Source: Lathyrus oleraceus
Taxonomy: Eukaryota > Streptophyta > Magnoliopsida > Fabales > Fabaceae
Direction of reading: 5' to 3'
NCBI RefSeq assembly: GCF_024323335.1
Contig: NC_066585.1
Span: 533,534,082-533,598,081, forward strand
DNA: 64,000 nt
Shown: piece after piece, positions 23,034-33,304 of the stretch
Numbering within the stretch: the stretch's first letter is position 1
Layout of the letters: every line of letters begins with the position of its first letter
Translations under genes and position numbers: made by a program
The notes under the pieces: generated by a model
Database searches by the model: none
What the model was told of the DNA's origin: nothing
The model's input: only the letters and a program-made list of their open reading frames with translations

Positions 23034-23204
23034 TGATGTCAAAACTAGGATACTTTAGCGTTTATGTATATTAGACGATAACCTCTGAGTCTTAATGTGC
23101 ATCTTAGCATTAGGAAGCATAAAAGCATTTCGAAAATTATTTAGAAAAAGGTTATAAATGATACTACATGACAAAAATGTGTTTTTATGCAAGCCACAAG
23201 CTTA

Positions 23205-23492
23205 CGTGTCGACACATACATTGTATGAGTCGACACATGTTGTTAAGTTTTTAAGTTTTTAAGTTTGTAGCTTCTGTTATGCATGTGTCGACACATAATT
23301 TTTTTTTCTTCTATGAGTCGACACATGCAAGGTATGAGTCAACACATGTTGATGAGTTTTAAAGTCTGCGTATGTTTGATGTTCCGATTGTGAAGGGGTT
23401 TCAGGTTGAAACATAGAAGAAAGTTTTATTCTATGAGTCGACACATGACCTATACAGGTCGGCACATGCTTCGAAAGTGTCGACACATGACT
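23205..23492. repeat. Array of eight gtcgacacat motifs in a copia LTR
   Basis: The 10-mer 'gtcgacacat', mostly as 'tgagtcgacacatg' or 'gtgtcgacacatg', occurs at about 23208, 23229, 23287, 23318, 23338 (variant), 23437, 23458 (variant) and 23478. Spacing is irregular. It contains the palindrome GTCGAC. It lies in the U3/R part of the LTR. It is not a CRISPR: the spacing is uneven, the repeat is too short and the genome is a plant's. Confidence 0.85.
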
Positions 23493-23934
23493 TACATAGA
23501 AGAATATTTGGGGGGTTTCAAATAAGAAAACCAAGTTGTGGTTTTCCTTCAAGATCAATTGGTAATTTGAAGGTTTTGGACAAGATTATGCAAGTTGGAT
23601 TCAGCTGAGTGAAAGCTTCGAAGAACAGTGGGTTCGGTCGAAGGAGTAACGATAACCGTAGGATCATGTTGGTAAATCTTGGGTGACAGCAATTCATAAT
23701 TTGGATTCGATCGAGTGAAAGCTTTGAAGAACGAGGTTTCTTGCAAAGGAGTAAAGTGAGATGGTGGATCAAATTGGTATTGTTGGGTGACTTGATCAAG
23801 CTCAGATCAAGGGAAGAAAATAAGATATGATCAACGTCAAACATATGGTTTGGAGGGTTAGATTGCTATTTCTTTTCTTGTAAACTACAATCGAAAAGGT
23901 TAATTTTCATTATCTCAATTCGAGTTCGAATTGA

Positions 23935-25311
23935 AGGTGTCGTCGTACCAAAATCGGAAGCACAATGGAATGATATTGATAGGAAATTGTGGTCACATGA
24001 TTGGAAGGCACAAAATATTCTCATATCCGTACTTGGTGTTGATGAATATTATTGTGTTTCCCATTGTGAAACTACCAAAGCTTTGTGGGATACATTATAA
24101 GTTACCCATGAGGGAACTAATGAAGTCAAACAAGCTAGGATCAATACCTTAACTCAAGAGTTTGAACTATTTCGCATGAAGAATGGTGAAACCATTGCCG
24201 GCATGCAAAAAAGGTTCACACAACTTATAAATCATTTGAAAGCTCTAGGTAAGCCTATTTCCAATGATATTTATACTAATAAATTTTTGAGGTGTCTTAA
24301 TAGGGAATGACAACCTAAGGTCACTACAGTCAAAGAAGCATATGATCTTAGAACACTTGATCTCACAACTTTATTTGGCAAGCTAGAAGAACATGAGCAA
24401 GAATTCACTTACTTGAAAAACATGAGAAAAAGCATAAGAAGAAGCCAAAGAAGGAGAAAGGAAAGGATAATGAGGTAGAAAAGAAGTATATTACTCTAAA
24501 GGATTCTAGTTCAAGGTCCTAAACCAATGAGTAAAGTGATGACGAGAATTCGGATGATGAAGAAATGGGGTTGTTCGTTAAAAGGTACTATAGGTACATA
24601 AGGAAAAATGGAGTCAAGAACTAAGACAAGAACCACTTTAGAAGACTGTCAAACTCCTCAAAGGAAGATGATAATAAGAAGGGTAAACATAGAGGTTCAT
24701 GTTTCAAATGTGGAAAAGACGGTCATTATAAGTCGGATTGTCCATTGATCAAGAAAGACAAAGAAAAAGACCAACATAAGAGATCTAGAAAGTCTAGAAG
24801 AGCATACGTTCCTTGGAAGAGTGAAAGAGAATTCTCAAGTGATGAAAACTAAAGTTATAGTGATGAATCGAAAAAGATTTGCTTCATGGCGAACAAAAAG
24901 AAGTAGAAGAATGTACGTCATTATAAACTTGAATCTATTAATGAATTGTCTTATTCTCAATTACAAGAGGATTTTGAAAATAATCTTTTCACATTTAGAA
25001 GCTAAAGTTTTAGAAACTGGAAAGAATATGGAAGCTCTTAAGAAATCTATGATAGATATTCAAAAATATAAGAATGAGGATGAAGAACCTTCATGGTTTA
25101 GTTGTGAAACTTGTCACTTTTGGAAAAAAAGATTAATACTCTTAAACCTAAATTGGACAAGACATTACAATCAAATGTTATATTTGCCATTGACCCCTCA
25201 AAGTTTAAAAGGTCTTTGAAACCTCCACATAAAAAGTATATATATGTTCAAAAGGATTCAAATAGCAAAATAACATCTCATCACAAATTATCTTGTCACA
25301 CCAAGGAGTAA
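23935..25311 (+). pseudogene. copia gag remnant
   Basis: Frame pieces with the copia gag (UBN2) signature: 'ETTKALWDTL', 'ARINTLTQEFELFRMKNGE', 'MQKRFTQLINHLKALGK', 'TLFGKLEEHEQE'. An intact CX2CX4HX4C zinc knuckle (CFKCGKDGHYKSDC) lies at about 24697-24738, then an acidic/charged tail ending at 25311. Premature stops are present, for example after 'WDTL' and 'CLNRE'. It is similar to the gag of the SIRE/Tork-type copia elements of legumes. The lineage name is inference. Confidence 0.82.
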
Positions 25312-26513
25312 TGGTAACTGGAGGATCATCTTTGTAAATATTGGGTGACAACAATTCACAATTTGGATTCGATCGAGTGAAAGTTTTTAAAACTAAGGTT
25401 TCTTGCAAAGTATTAGCATGAGACGGTGGATCAAGGGAAGAAAAGAAGATAGAATCCACATTAAACATAAGGTTTGAAGGGTTGGAATGTTATTTCTTTT
25501 CTTGTAAACTACAATTGCAAAGGTTAATTTTCATTATCTCAATTCGAGTTTAAATTGAGGGCATACGTAGCCATAATGAGGCCGATTGGGGAACTGCCTA
25601 AACAAATCCTTGTGTACTCTCTCTCTCCCCCTCTCTTTCTCTCTTTTACTTTTCATTTAGTAATTGCTAAATTCGTAGATTGTGCGATCAATACATTTGG
25701 TTAAAATTTTTGATAACCTTTTGAAAAAGGTTTTGTTGAGTTGGTGTCGCACCTCGAAAAATGAGAACACGACTGAACAAAGTGAAATCACACGCTCGCA
25801 GGATGAATTTGATAGAGTCGCCACTGAACTTTATTTATTCCTAAAAAGAAAAGGGGAAATATTGATAAAACCCAAGAAAAAATTACAATGATATTGGTCG
25901 TCACAACCAAATCAGGGTTCGAGAGTCGATTATGCAAGGAAAAGGTATTAACACCCCTTACGTCTATTATACTCCATAGGAACCATTAGGTTAGTTGTGC
26001 ATGTTGGTGTTAGCTTAGAAATATTATGCTTCTCGAGTTATTAGGAGGGAAAGATGAAAAGAAACAAAAGAAAAGAGAAAATGTTTTTGGATTTTTTTAT
26101 TAATGTGTGAAGAAAGGAACTAAACCTAAATTTTTTATTAATGGGTCTGATAATATTTACAAATCCTGATCCTACGTATCTCCGGGTGCAATAGAGAACT
26201 CAAAGCTTACGGAGTTCTGGATAGAAAATGTTTGTTTACTGGTCGATTCTAGCGAAAGCTACTTTGTGTCAATTGACGAAAACATTGTTGGCTACCCAAA
26301 ACAAGTGGAGAAGGGAACGTTTGCATTATGACTGAATGGATTTATAAATTAACATTCATGGGAAATTTCGCAGGCTTACTCACACATTCAAGTGGATGGA
26401 ACATTGTTTTGCATCGTCTTGAAACAAAATACATTTCGTTTGAGAAAAAGGGTTTAAGGATATATCGTACGGCGGTGAGAAAAGAGTTTGATTGGCGAGA
26501 ACTTGGATGGACG

Positions 26514-26790
26514 AGATATCCATCTCGAATCCTAGCCTCAGGAGATCGTGGTATCCATCATGTTCCATTTCCATCTTATTTTCAAAAGGTTTGATATCTT
26601 TAGATGTTTTGAGATTTGATTGAGAAAAGGTTTGATATCTTTAGATGTTTTGAGATTTGATAGAGAAAAGGTTTGAAGAAATCGTATTGACATTTTGAAT
26701 GATGGAGAGAGGTAGGATATGCGAGATATCCATCTTGAATCTCAATCTCAGGAGCTCGTGGTAACCACCACGTTCCGTTTCCATCTTTAT
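26514..26790. repeat. Subrepeats inside the Ogre/Tat-like LTR
   Basis: Two kinds. A perfect-to-near-perfect 41-bp tandem pair at 26584-26624 and 26625-26665 ('aaaaggtttgatatcttta' start). A ~67-bp block 'gagatatccatct..' at about 26512 that is repeated 210 bp later at about 26722 with substitutions. Subrepeats of this kind are common in long LTRs. Confidence 0.85.
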
Positions 26791-28194
26791 TGAAAAGTGT
26801 TTGATAAGCGTTAAGTGTTTTGATTTTTATTTTGAAAATGACTTGACGTTGGATCAAGCATTTGATCAGCGATTGCAAAATGACTTTGAATGAAATGGTT
26901 TGAAAGTGAAAAGTTGGAGATGAAAAGTTTAAGAAATTGGGAATGGTAGAAGTCGATGAATATAATGGTTTGAATTGTTTAGTCTTTGAGAAAATACTTG
27001 ATGTTGTATTGAGTTTTTATTTTTATTCTTTTCAAAAATGAGTTGATTTTTTATTCTTGTGTTAGACACTAACTAAACAAAACAATCAAGAAATAAAGCG
27101 ATAAAATTATTACACATCATGAGAGTGGGGTAAATTTTGTTAAATGGGGATATGAGATAATAAAATGATTAAATCAAAACCCAATTAACAAACGCAAGTA
27201 AATGAGTGTACGTGCAAGAGAAAATGGTCTCATTATAAGAAGGCCCAAGAGTAAGACATGTGAATGGGAGATAACAACATAATGCCATATGTATAACACA
27301 CGCTCATCTTAATCGAATCGAAAGAAGTAGAATAAAAATCAAACATGCACGAATTAAGATCGTGATGCGGAGATGTGAATCAAAGTCACATAACACAAAG
27401 ACGTGCAAGGAAAATGGGAGTTAAGTTCAAATTCGATTTAAACAAATAACGACGTTGGACCGTTGTATGTTATCATGAATCGAAAGAAATTATAATGTAT
27501 GACGTATCATTGCAAAAATGGAATGGAATGGGAATGAACTCAAGATGCTCAAGAATGAAGTCATAAAGTAAGCTTGAATTCGTACAATGGCAAATCAAAT
27601 TGTACCAAACTATGATTATGAAAACCTCAAAATCGACAAATAAAATGAGCAAGAAATCGAGAAATGCAAGTGAGACCCATCGTAATGTGCCCAAAGTCGG
27701 TTTCTGCGTACCAACAACAAATGAGACGTCGTATGCAAATGGTCATAACACAATGAAATACAATCAATATATCGATAAAAAATCGACGGTGTAACGGCAT
27801 GAAAATATCGAATCCACGAATAAAAATATGATTTTTAGCAATGAGAGTAAGCCAAAGAAATATAACAACCCACGTGCAAAATATACTTTATTATTCATTA
27901 ATATCGTAAAAATTACAATGATAGTGTCATACCCCAAAATTTGCCCGTTGATATTACAAAGCATTTTCCAAGACCCTCCGACTTGTTCTGCAAGGCACTG
28001 ATATCAAATGGACAAAAGCCCAGCTCACGAATGGCCCAATCCAGAAAATGGCCCAAACTGGCCTGTTCGCTACGCGTTCGCTACCAGCTCGCCTAGCGAA
28101 GCAAACGTTCGCTACCAGCTCGCCTAGCGAGGCTGACAGACAACAAAAAATTTCGGGCTTCGTTCTGAGCCCATTAGGTCATGAAAAAGGGCAT

Positions 28195-28202
28195 TATAAA
28201 TA
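28195..28202 (+). promoter_or_regulatory. TATA box of the solo LTR
   Basis: 'tataaata' located 270 bp into the LTR, after the first cluster of gctaggcgag-type palindromes. Expected position for the LTR Pol II promoter. Transcription from it could run rightward into Athila-like sequence. Confidence 0.6.
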
Positions 28203-28947
28203 CCAGCACTTCAGTAATGAAAAAGGGGACGAAAAACGGAGGAAGAGGGAGGAAAACCCTGGCACAGAAACCCTGGAGGCTACTTTAGAAAGTTCCGAGT
28301 GCAGAAACCCTGAAGGCCGCTTCTCCGCTCCGAAGCTACCGCCGCCCAACTCAATCCGGCTCGCCAATTCAAGGTTGCAATTCGATTGCAAACAGGTTTG
28401 CATTACTATTATCGTGTTATTTTCTTAATTTGCATGTGATACCGCTTTATGTTCTTAACTTGCATGTGATAATATAATTGAATTCATAAACATATTTGAG
28501 GTTTTGCATGTGAATTTAAGTGTGCCTGAATATTGTGAATGCTGAACCATGTAATTATGTGTTGGATGCCATAAGCCACGCCGCAGGTCGAAGTCATACT
28601 ATTCTGAAATTCAAAACCCGCAGCCGCTCGCTAGCACATCGCTAAGCGAGCATGTAGCGAGTATTCGCTAGGCCTTCGCTAGGCGAGGCAGGCGCGAACC
28701 TGACAGTAGCCAGCTTTTCTGTTATGACTTTTCATTCATGTTTTATCATAGCCAGACATTGTTTATCTGATCCTATTACTGTTGTGATTTCTTTTGCGGT
28801 GTAATCCTCGATTGCACCCTGATTTGGTATGCTAACCCGTTTGTTGAATTTTGCAAAGGTTCATATGTCCCAGAAAAAAAGACCGCCGTTAGGTCTTCCA
28901 CTTTATTTGTGGGATACCCTTGTGGAGGCTCACCCTAAATTGCCTAA

Positions 28948-29055
28948 TTAATTTTAATGTGTTAATTTTAATAATTAATTTTAATGTGTTAATTTTAATA
29001 ATTAATTTTAATGTATTAATTTTAATGTATTATTTTTAATGTATTGATTTTAATG
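28948..29055. repeat. AT-rich tandem repeat in the solo LTR
   Basis: Three to four copies of a ~27-bp unit built on 'attaattttaatgtgttaat', degrading to shorter 'ttttaatgtatt' units at the right. Confidence 0.85.
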
Positions 29056-30783
29056 TGGAGATTCATCCTAATTACCTAATTAACTTTAAAATGTGGCCTT
29101 TAAATATGTGATCTTGGACCTCTCTTTTACCCCCGATTACGTAATACGGTCATGTCCCGCGAATGTGGGGATATACTTAGCAAAGACCCTTCGATTAAAT
29201 CATCATAAAATAAATCATGGTCCCTCGGATGTTGCCTTCGAAAATACGATTTCGTCCCTCGATGACCCTTCGGTGTAGCCTACGGTTAAATGATGATCGT
29301 CCCTTCGAATGCTAAGGTATCCTTACAACTGTTGTCTTCAATGACCTATCGATGACCCTACGATGACCCTTAAACATCCAAAGGGTAAAATTACTTACTT
29401 CTCAATAGTAAGGACAGTTTTACCCTCATAAGGATAGGAAACGTTCATGACGACCTTAGGAAGGTATAACTCTCAATTGCTGGATCATGACCTAAAACAT
29501 TTTCCACCCCTTCACACTTTGCAAATCCTAGAAAATCACCACTTGGTATACATTCATACTAGAATCATTACCAAGTTATATTTTTCTAAACCATTTTCAA
29601 AACTAAACGAGATAACCACTTTGTATACATTCATACGAGAATCATTACAAAGTTAAATTCTCTTTTTCAAAACATTTTCTAAACAATTCACCAACACTTT
29701 TCAGACAAAAAATATAAGTGATCCAGCAATTAAGAGCCCATGGATAACCATGGATACAAAGGGTGCTAACACCTTCCCTTTGTATAATGTACCTCCCGAA
29801 CCCAAAATCTATTGAGGTCTTTCCTGTTCTTTTCCACCTTTCCTTATTGGATAAAAGAAAAGTCGGTGGCGACTCTTGCTATCCGCGACATTGCGATAAA
29901 AAGCAAAATACCCCAAGTCAGTTCACCGTATGACAGATAGTAATCGAAATAAAAAAAGGAAAAATAATCGTAAAATGAAACTAACAAAAAGAGAGTGAAT
30001 GGCAAGAGCTACATGGGCTTAAAATAAATGCTGCAAACCCAAAGAAAAAATACAACTTATTTGATTAAAAGGAAATGTCAAAAACAACAAAAAATAGAAG
30101 CAAAAGTAGAAAAAACACAAAAGCTTCAAAGCAAACACATCCTAAATTAAGAAATCATCTTTGAACATACAAACCAAGCATTTTCAGTACACGACAATTA
30201 TATTTTACTCAAACATAAATCATATTTGAACAAGAATTTCAAAGCAAACACATCCCAGATTAAGAAATGACTAGATACTATCATAAAAAACATAAAACCC
30301 AATAACACCAAAACAATGAATCTTATAGTTTTCCATGTTGATATCTTGGTCAGAAACTAATAATACTCATATAAGTTTAAAATCAGACAAACAATGAAAA
30401 CCATATAAAGAGGAAGAACGAAAATCACAACGAAAAATGGGAATGCAAATAAGGAAGAAGATGGCTACCAATAACAAACCCGATAGTTCATGCGACATAG
30501 TTGTGGTGGTTCAGCCGGAGCTTGCGAAACACAGTTGTGAATGCCAGAGAATCCCCTTGATGTTGCTGCTCCAATGCTTCATCACTCGAAATCGATCGTT
30601 GTGACACACAATATGCTTGTGAGTTTTTCGACGACAGAGGGAAGGAAAGGTTGAAGGTTTTCTGATGAGGTTGTTGGTGGGAGAGTGAGGTTATGGAGGT
30701 TGTTAAGGATGAAGGAAGGGAAGCGGTTATTGCATGAAAATGGAGAGAAAGCTTGAGGGTCGGTTATTCTCGGGCGTCCATTC

Positions 30784-32279
30784 ATGGCAACCGAAAAGGC
30801 AAAAATAGACGTGGAGACATGTGAACTTATTTTGAAATTAAACAAGGAAAAGGTGGTGTTTAATGCATATGAATATACACCATATTTGGAGGATCTAGAG
30901 AAATGCTATCAATTGGAAGAAAAAGGTACTAAATTTCAGAAAGGAATGACAACAGGAGTTTTCACTGGCGTGAGGGTATCTCTTGCGCCTGGCGAGTTTT
31001 AACCATGGCACGTCAAGCTAATGATGGTAAAGAAGCGTTGGATGGGAGGAAATCCATCGGTTATAACCAATTTTTTTTGTTTTGTAAAATTTACATTATT
31101 TTTATTCAAGACCGTCCCCAAGAGAAATTATCTACTCGAGCATGACCCTTCCATGATGATATGCTTTCTTTAATGAATAAGTTTGTAGCTATTTTCTCTC
31201 CAGATTTGCAAGTTTAGCACTTTGGCATTGAATATATGATCTAAAAGAAGATTGATCACCACAATAGCAAATGATAAAAAAAGAATCAACGAACTTGTAC
31301 TCAACCTACAAATACCTCATCTAGTATGGTTTGAGCAAAATAAATTGCATTGTTCACTTTTCTTTCTTTATGAGTGTATACATGCATTATTGTTTTATCT
31401 GGTTTGATCTATTTCCGATTAAGTTCATCTGGTTTGATTGAAACACATTGAGGCAGTTTTTTGTTTATAACTTTAAGCCTTTTTAAACCACCCTGTAGAA
31501 ATAGGTATATCATTGCTAACCACTTCGAGCTTTAGCCTTTCCTTCGATGACGTAACCTAAGATTCTTAGCCATATGAGTTGAAATATCTTTTCTTTTCAC
31601 CGTCTCTTTGGAGTTAGGTAGAAGTATGTTTCCTAAAGTGTATAAAGAAGATTAAGTTTGGGGTTGCTCTTGGAAGTGAGCAAAATTTTAAATTTGGGGT
31701 TGGGGTACTAGAGAATATTGGCAAAAAAATTCAAAATTTATGAGAAAAAATATGTGGAAAAAGACACTTATTCAAAAAAAATGAGAAAATAAAAAGAATG
31801 AAAGTATAAGAAGGACTAAATATCTCTAGTACCGTCAAATAGGAACAAAGAGGTATGATTATAAAAGGAGAACTAGGCACCTAACTCAAAAGGTTTAAAC
31901 TTACTTTCCTAAAAATATCCTACCCAAACATAAGCCAAGTTACAACATGAAAAGACCTCTAATGTATGTGTTGTGATTTCTGGGATGGACTATATTAAAA
32001 CATGATCAAGCTAAGAATAATTGATTTTGCATGTTGATTGAGAGATAACCATATCCATTGAGTGAGTCAAAGTGAGATGAGATACAGGTTGAATACTCGT
32101 CAATGTTGAGGACATTTTTTGAATTCTCCAGATAGAATTTGGAAGCTAGAATGATGGCCAGGTAAAAGAAATATTTAATTTGGTGATGTTCAATTTTTAT
32201 TGTGCGACTTGCTTTCCGTTGAAATGTGCAGTTGTAGGCGAGTTACTTGAGGACAAGCAACAATTCAAGTTTAGGGTTG
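30784..32279 (+). mobile_element. Athila-like gypsy element, 3' internal part
   Basis: Begins with a frame (30784-31002, 72 codons) similar to the segment following the protease in Athila elements ('[20 protein letters not shown]'). It continues with 'PWHVKLMMVKKRWMGGNP' (about 31003-31056, after a stop), also typical. The rest is the AT-rich non-coding 3' region of such elements, ending in a purine-rich run just before the LTR at 32280. RT and integrase are missing, so there is a large internal deletion. Confidence 0.72.
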
Positions 32280-33304
32280 TGATGACAGTCCGTCATTGCA
32301 TGAATTTAGTCGAAGAATCAGATCAAAACAAGTAAAAGATGAGATAAAATGAAGAAGAAAGACTGAATAATAAGGAAAAAATAGCTAAGTGTGACGATTT
32401 TGGTGAAAAAGGGAGCAAAAAGTGTCAACTTCGGGAAAAATCACACGCACCATCACGCGCACAATAAGGTACATAAAACTTCATCGTGCGCGTGATGGTC
32501 CCTCTTTCTGGGATTTTTATGACGCATTTGATCCATTATGATCTCCTTTTAAGGGGAATTTCTTCACTTTGATAAAGGTTACGAAAATTAGAGAGTTAAG
32601 CACGATTTGGAAAGCATTAAATGAGATTTTTAGGGCAATTGAAGCCATTGGAGGTCATTACTTCAAGGGAATTCATATGCTATTTTCATCTATCAATTAT
32701 GGTATTGTAATTTAAATTATGAGTAACTAAGCTCCTCTAGGTTAGGTTGTGTTATGATGAAATTATTTCAATATTGTTGGGTGATATCTTTATTTGACTT
32801 TGTATGAACATTTTTTTTATCTATAATGTCATTCAATTGCTTATTATTCTTAATGCTTTTTATGTGATATACTATTTTAAATTGATTTTGGGTACATAGG
32901 AAATACTGACCATTAGCCTATATGTTGGACCTAAGGCAATTGTTGTACTTATGCTGGTTGAATATGAATAGGAGATCCCGAGTAATGACATAGGAATTAA
33001 CGTTCTGTGCATCGCCTAACCCTACTTACGTTGGAGGACTAGGGATAGAAATCTCCAAGTAGTGGTTAATGAGTTATTTCGTGAGGAATCAGTTATAACG
33101 GTTTTGTTAATTCTCCATGGAGTTATAGTGATGAGATAATTCATACAAGGCATTAAACATCAATAATAGAGAAATAGAGGATTATAAAATACAACCTGGC
33201 CGCTTTTGTACACTATAAACATTTTGTCTTGTTAGAAGCAGTCCCTATGGATTCAATCTTTTTATTACTACGCCATTATCGATATACTTGCCGAGAAGTC
33301 ATCA
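32280..33304 (+). repeat. Athila-like LTR
   Basis: 1025 bp from TGATGAC to GTCATCA (perfect 7-bp terminal inverted repeat). It contains a perfect 14-bp inverted repeat 'accatcacgcgcac' (32449-32462 and 32486-32499) around a 23-nt loop. The right end shows the usual Athila tail 'agtccctatgg..tatcgata..'. The copia LTR resumes immediately at 33304/33305, so the Athila element probably inserted into that LTR and later lost its left half. Confidence 0.85.

Larger units (their letters stand above)
23034..25744 (+). mobile_element. copia remnant: LTR - partial gag - partial LTR
   Basis: 23034-~23935 is LTR-like. Its last ~285 bp (23650-23935) is repeated at 25312-25560 ('ggattcgatcgagtgaaag', 'ttcttttcttgtaaactac'), and the second copy continues to 25744. 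Between them sits only gag. The left LTR runs into gag without a primer-binding site and the gag end runs into the second LTR, so the element suffered internal deletions on both sides. The right LTR is cut at 25744 by the Ogre/Tat-like sequence. The start at 23034 (TGATG) is a guess. Confidence 0.7.
27925..29935 (+). mobile_element. Solo LTR of an Ogre/Tat-like gypsy element
   Basis: 2011 bp from TGTCATAC to GTATGACA, a perfect 8-bp terminal inverted repeat, flanked by a perfect 5-bp TSD 'gatag' (27920-27924 and 29936-29940). There is no internal region, so this is a solo LTR left by LTR-LTR recombination. Inside: a TATA box 'tataaata' at 28195-28202; clusters of 'cgcctagcga'/'gctaggcgag' motifs at 28067-28130 and 28620-28690; an AT-rich ~27-bp tandem repeat (28948-29055); a ~72-bp imperfect direct repeat (29538 and 29610); and the 'gtcggtggcgactct' block near the 3' end (29863). 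Clean ends suggest it is the youngest insertion of this nest. Confidence 0.95.
25745..30783 (-). mobile_element. Ogre/Tat-like Ty3/gypsy LTR, minus orientation, interrupted
   Basis: Begins exactly where the copia LTR stops. It carries the 'gagtcgccact' block (25815) and 'ggttcgagagtcg' then 'ggtattaacacccc' (25915-25957) that mark the 3' end of LTRs of Ogre/Tat elements. The same block occurs in reverse orientation in the solo LTR (29765-29895), so this LTR lies on the minus strand. It is cut at 27924/29936 by that solo LTR. It contains subrepeats at 26514-26790 and 26584-26665. The right boundary is uncertain (about 30780, where Athila-like coding starts). No gag or pol seen. Confidence 0.62.

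Noticed and set aside
23205..23492. CRISPR-like array of short repeats
   Set aside because: A plant genome, repeats of only 10-14 bp with irregular spacing inside an LTR, and no cas genes.
30582..30845. 87-codon minus-strand ORF
   Set aside because: It spans the boundary of two transposons and has no domain.
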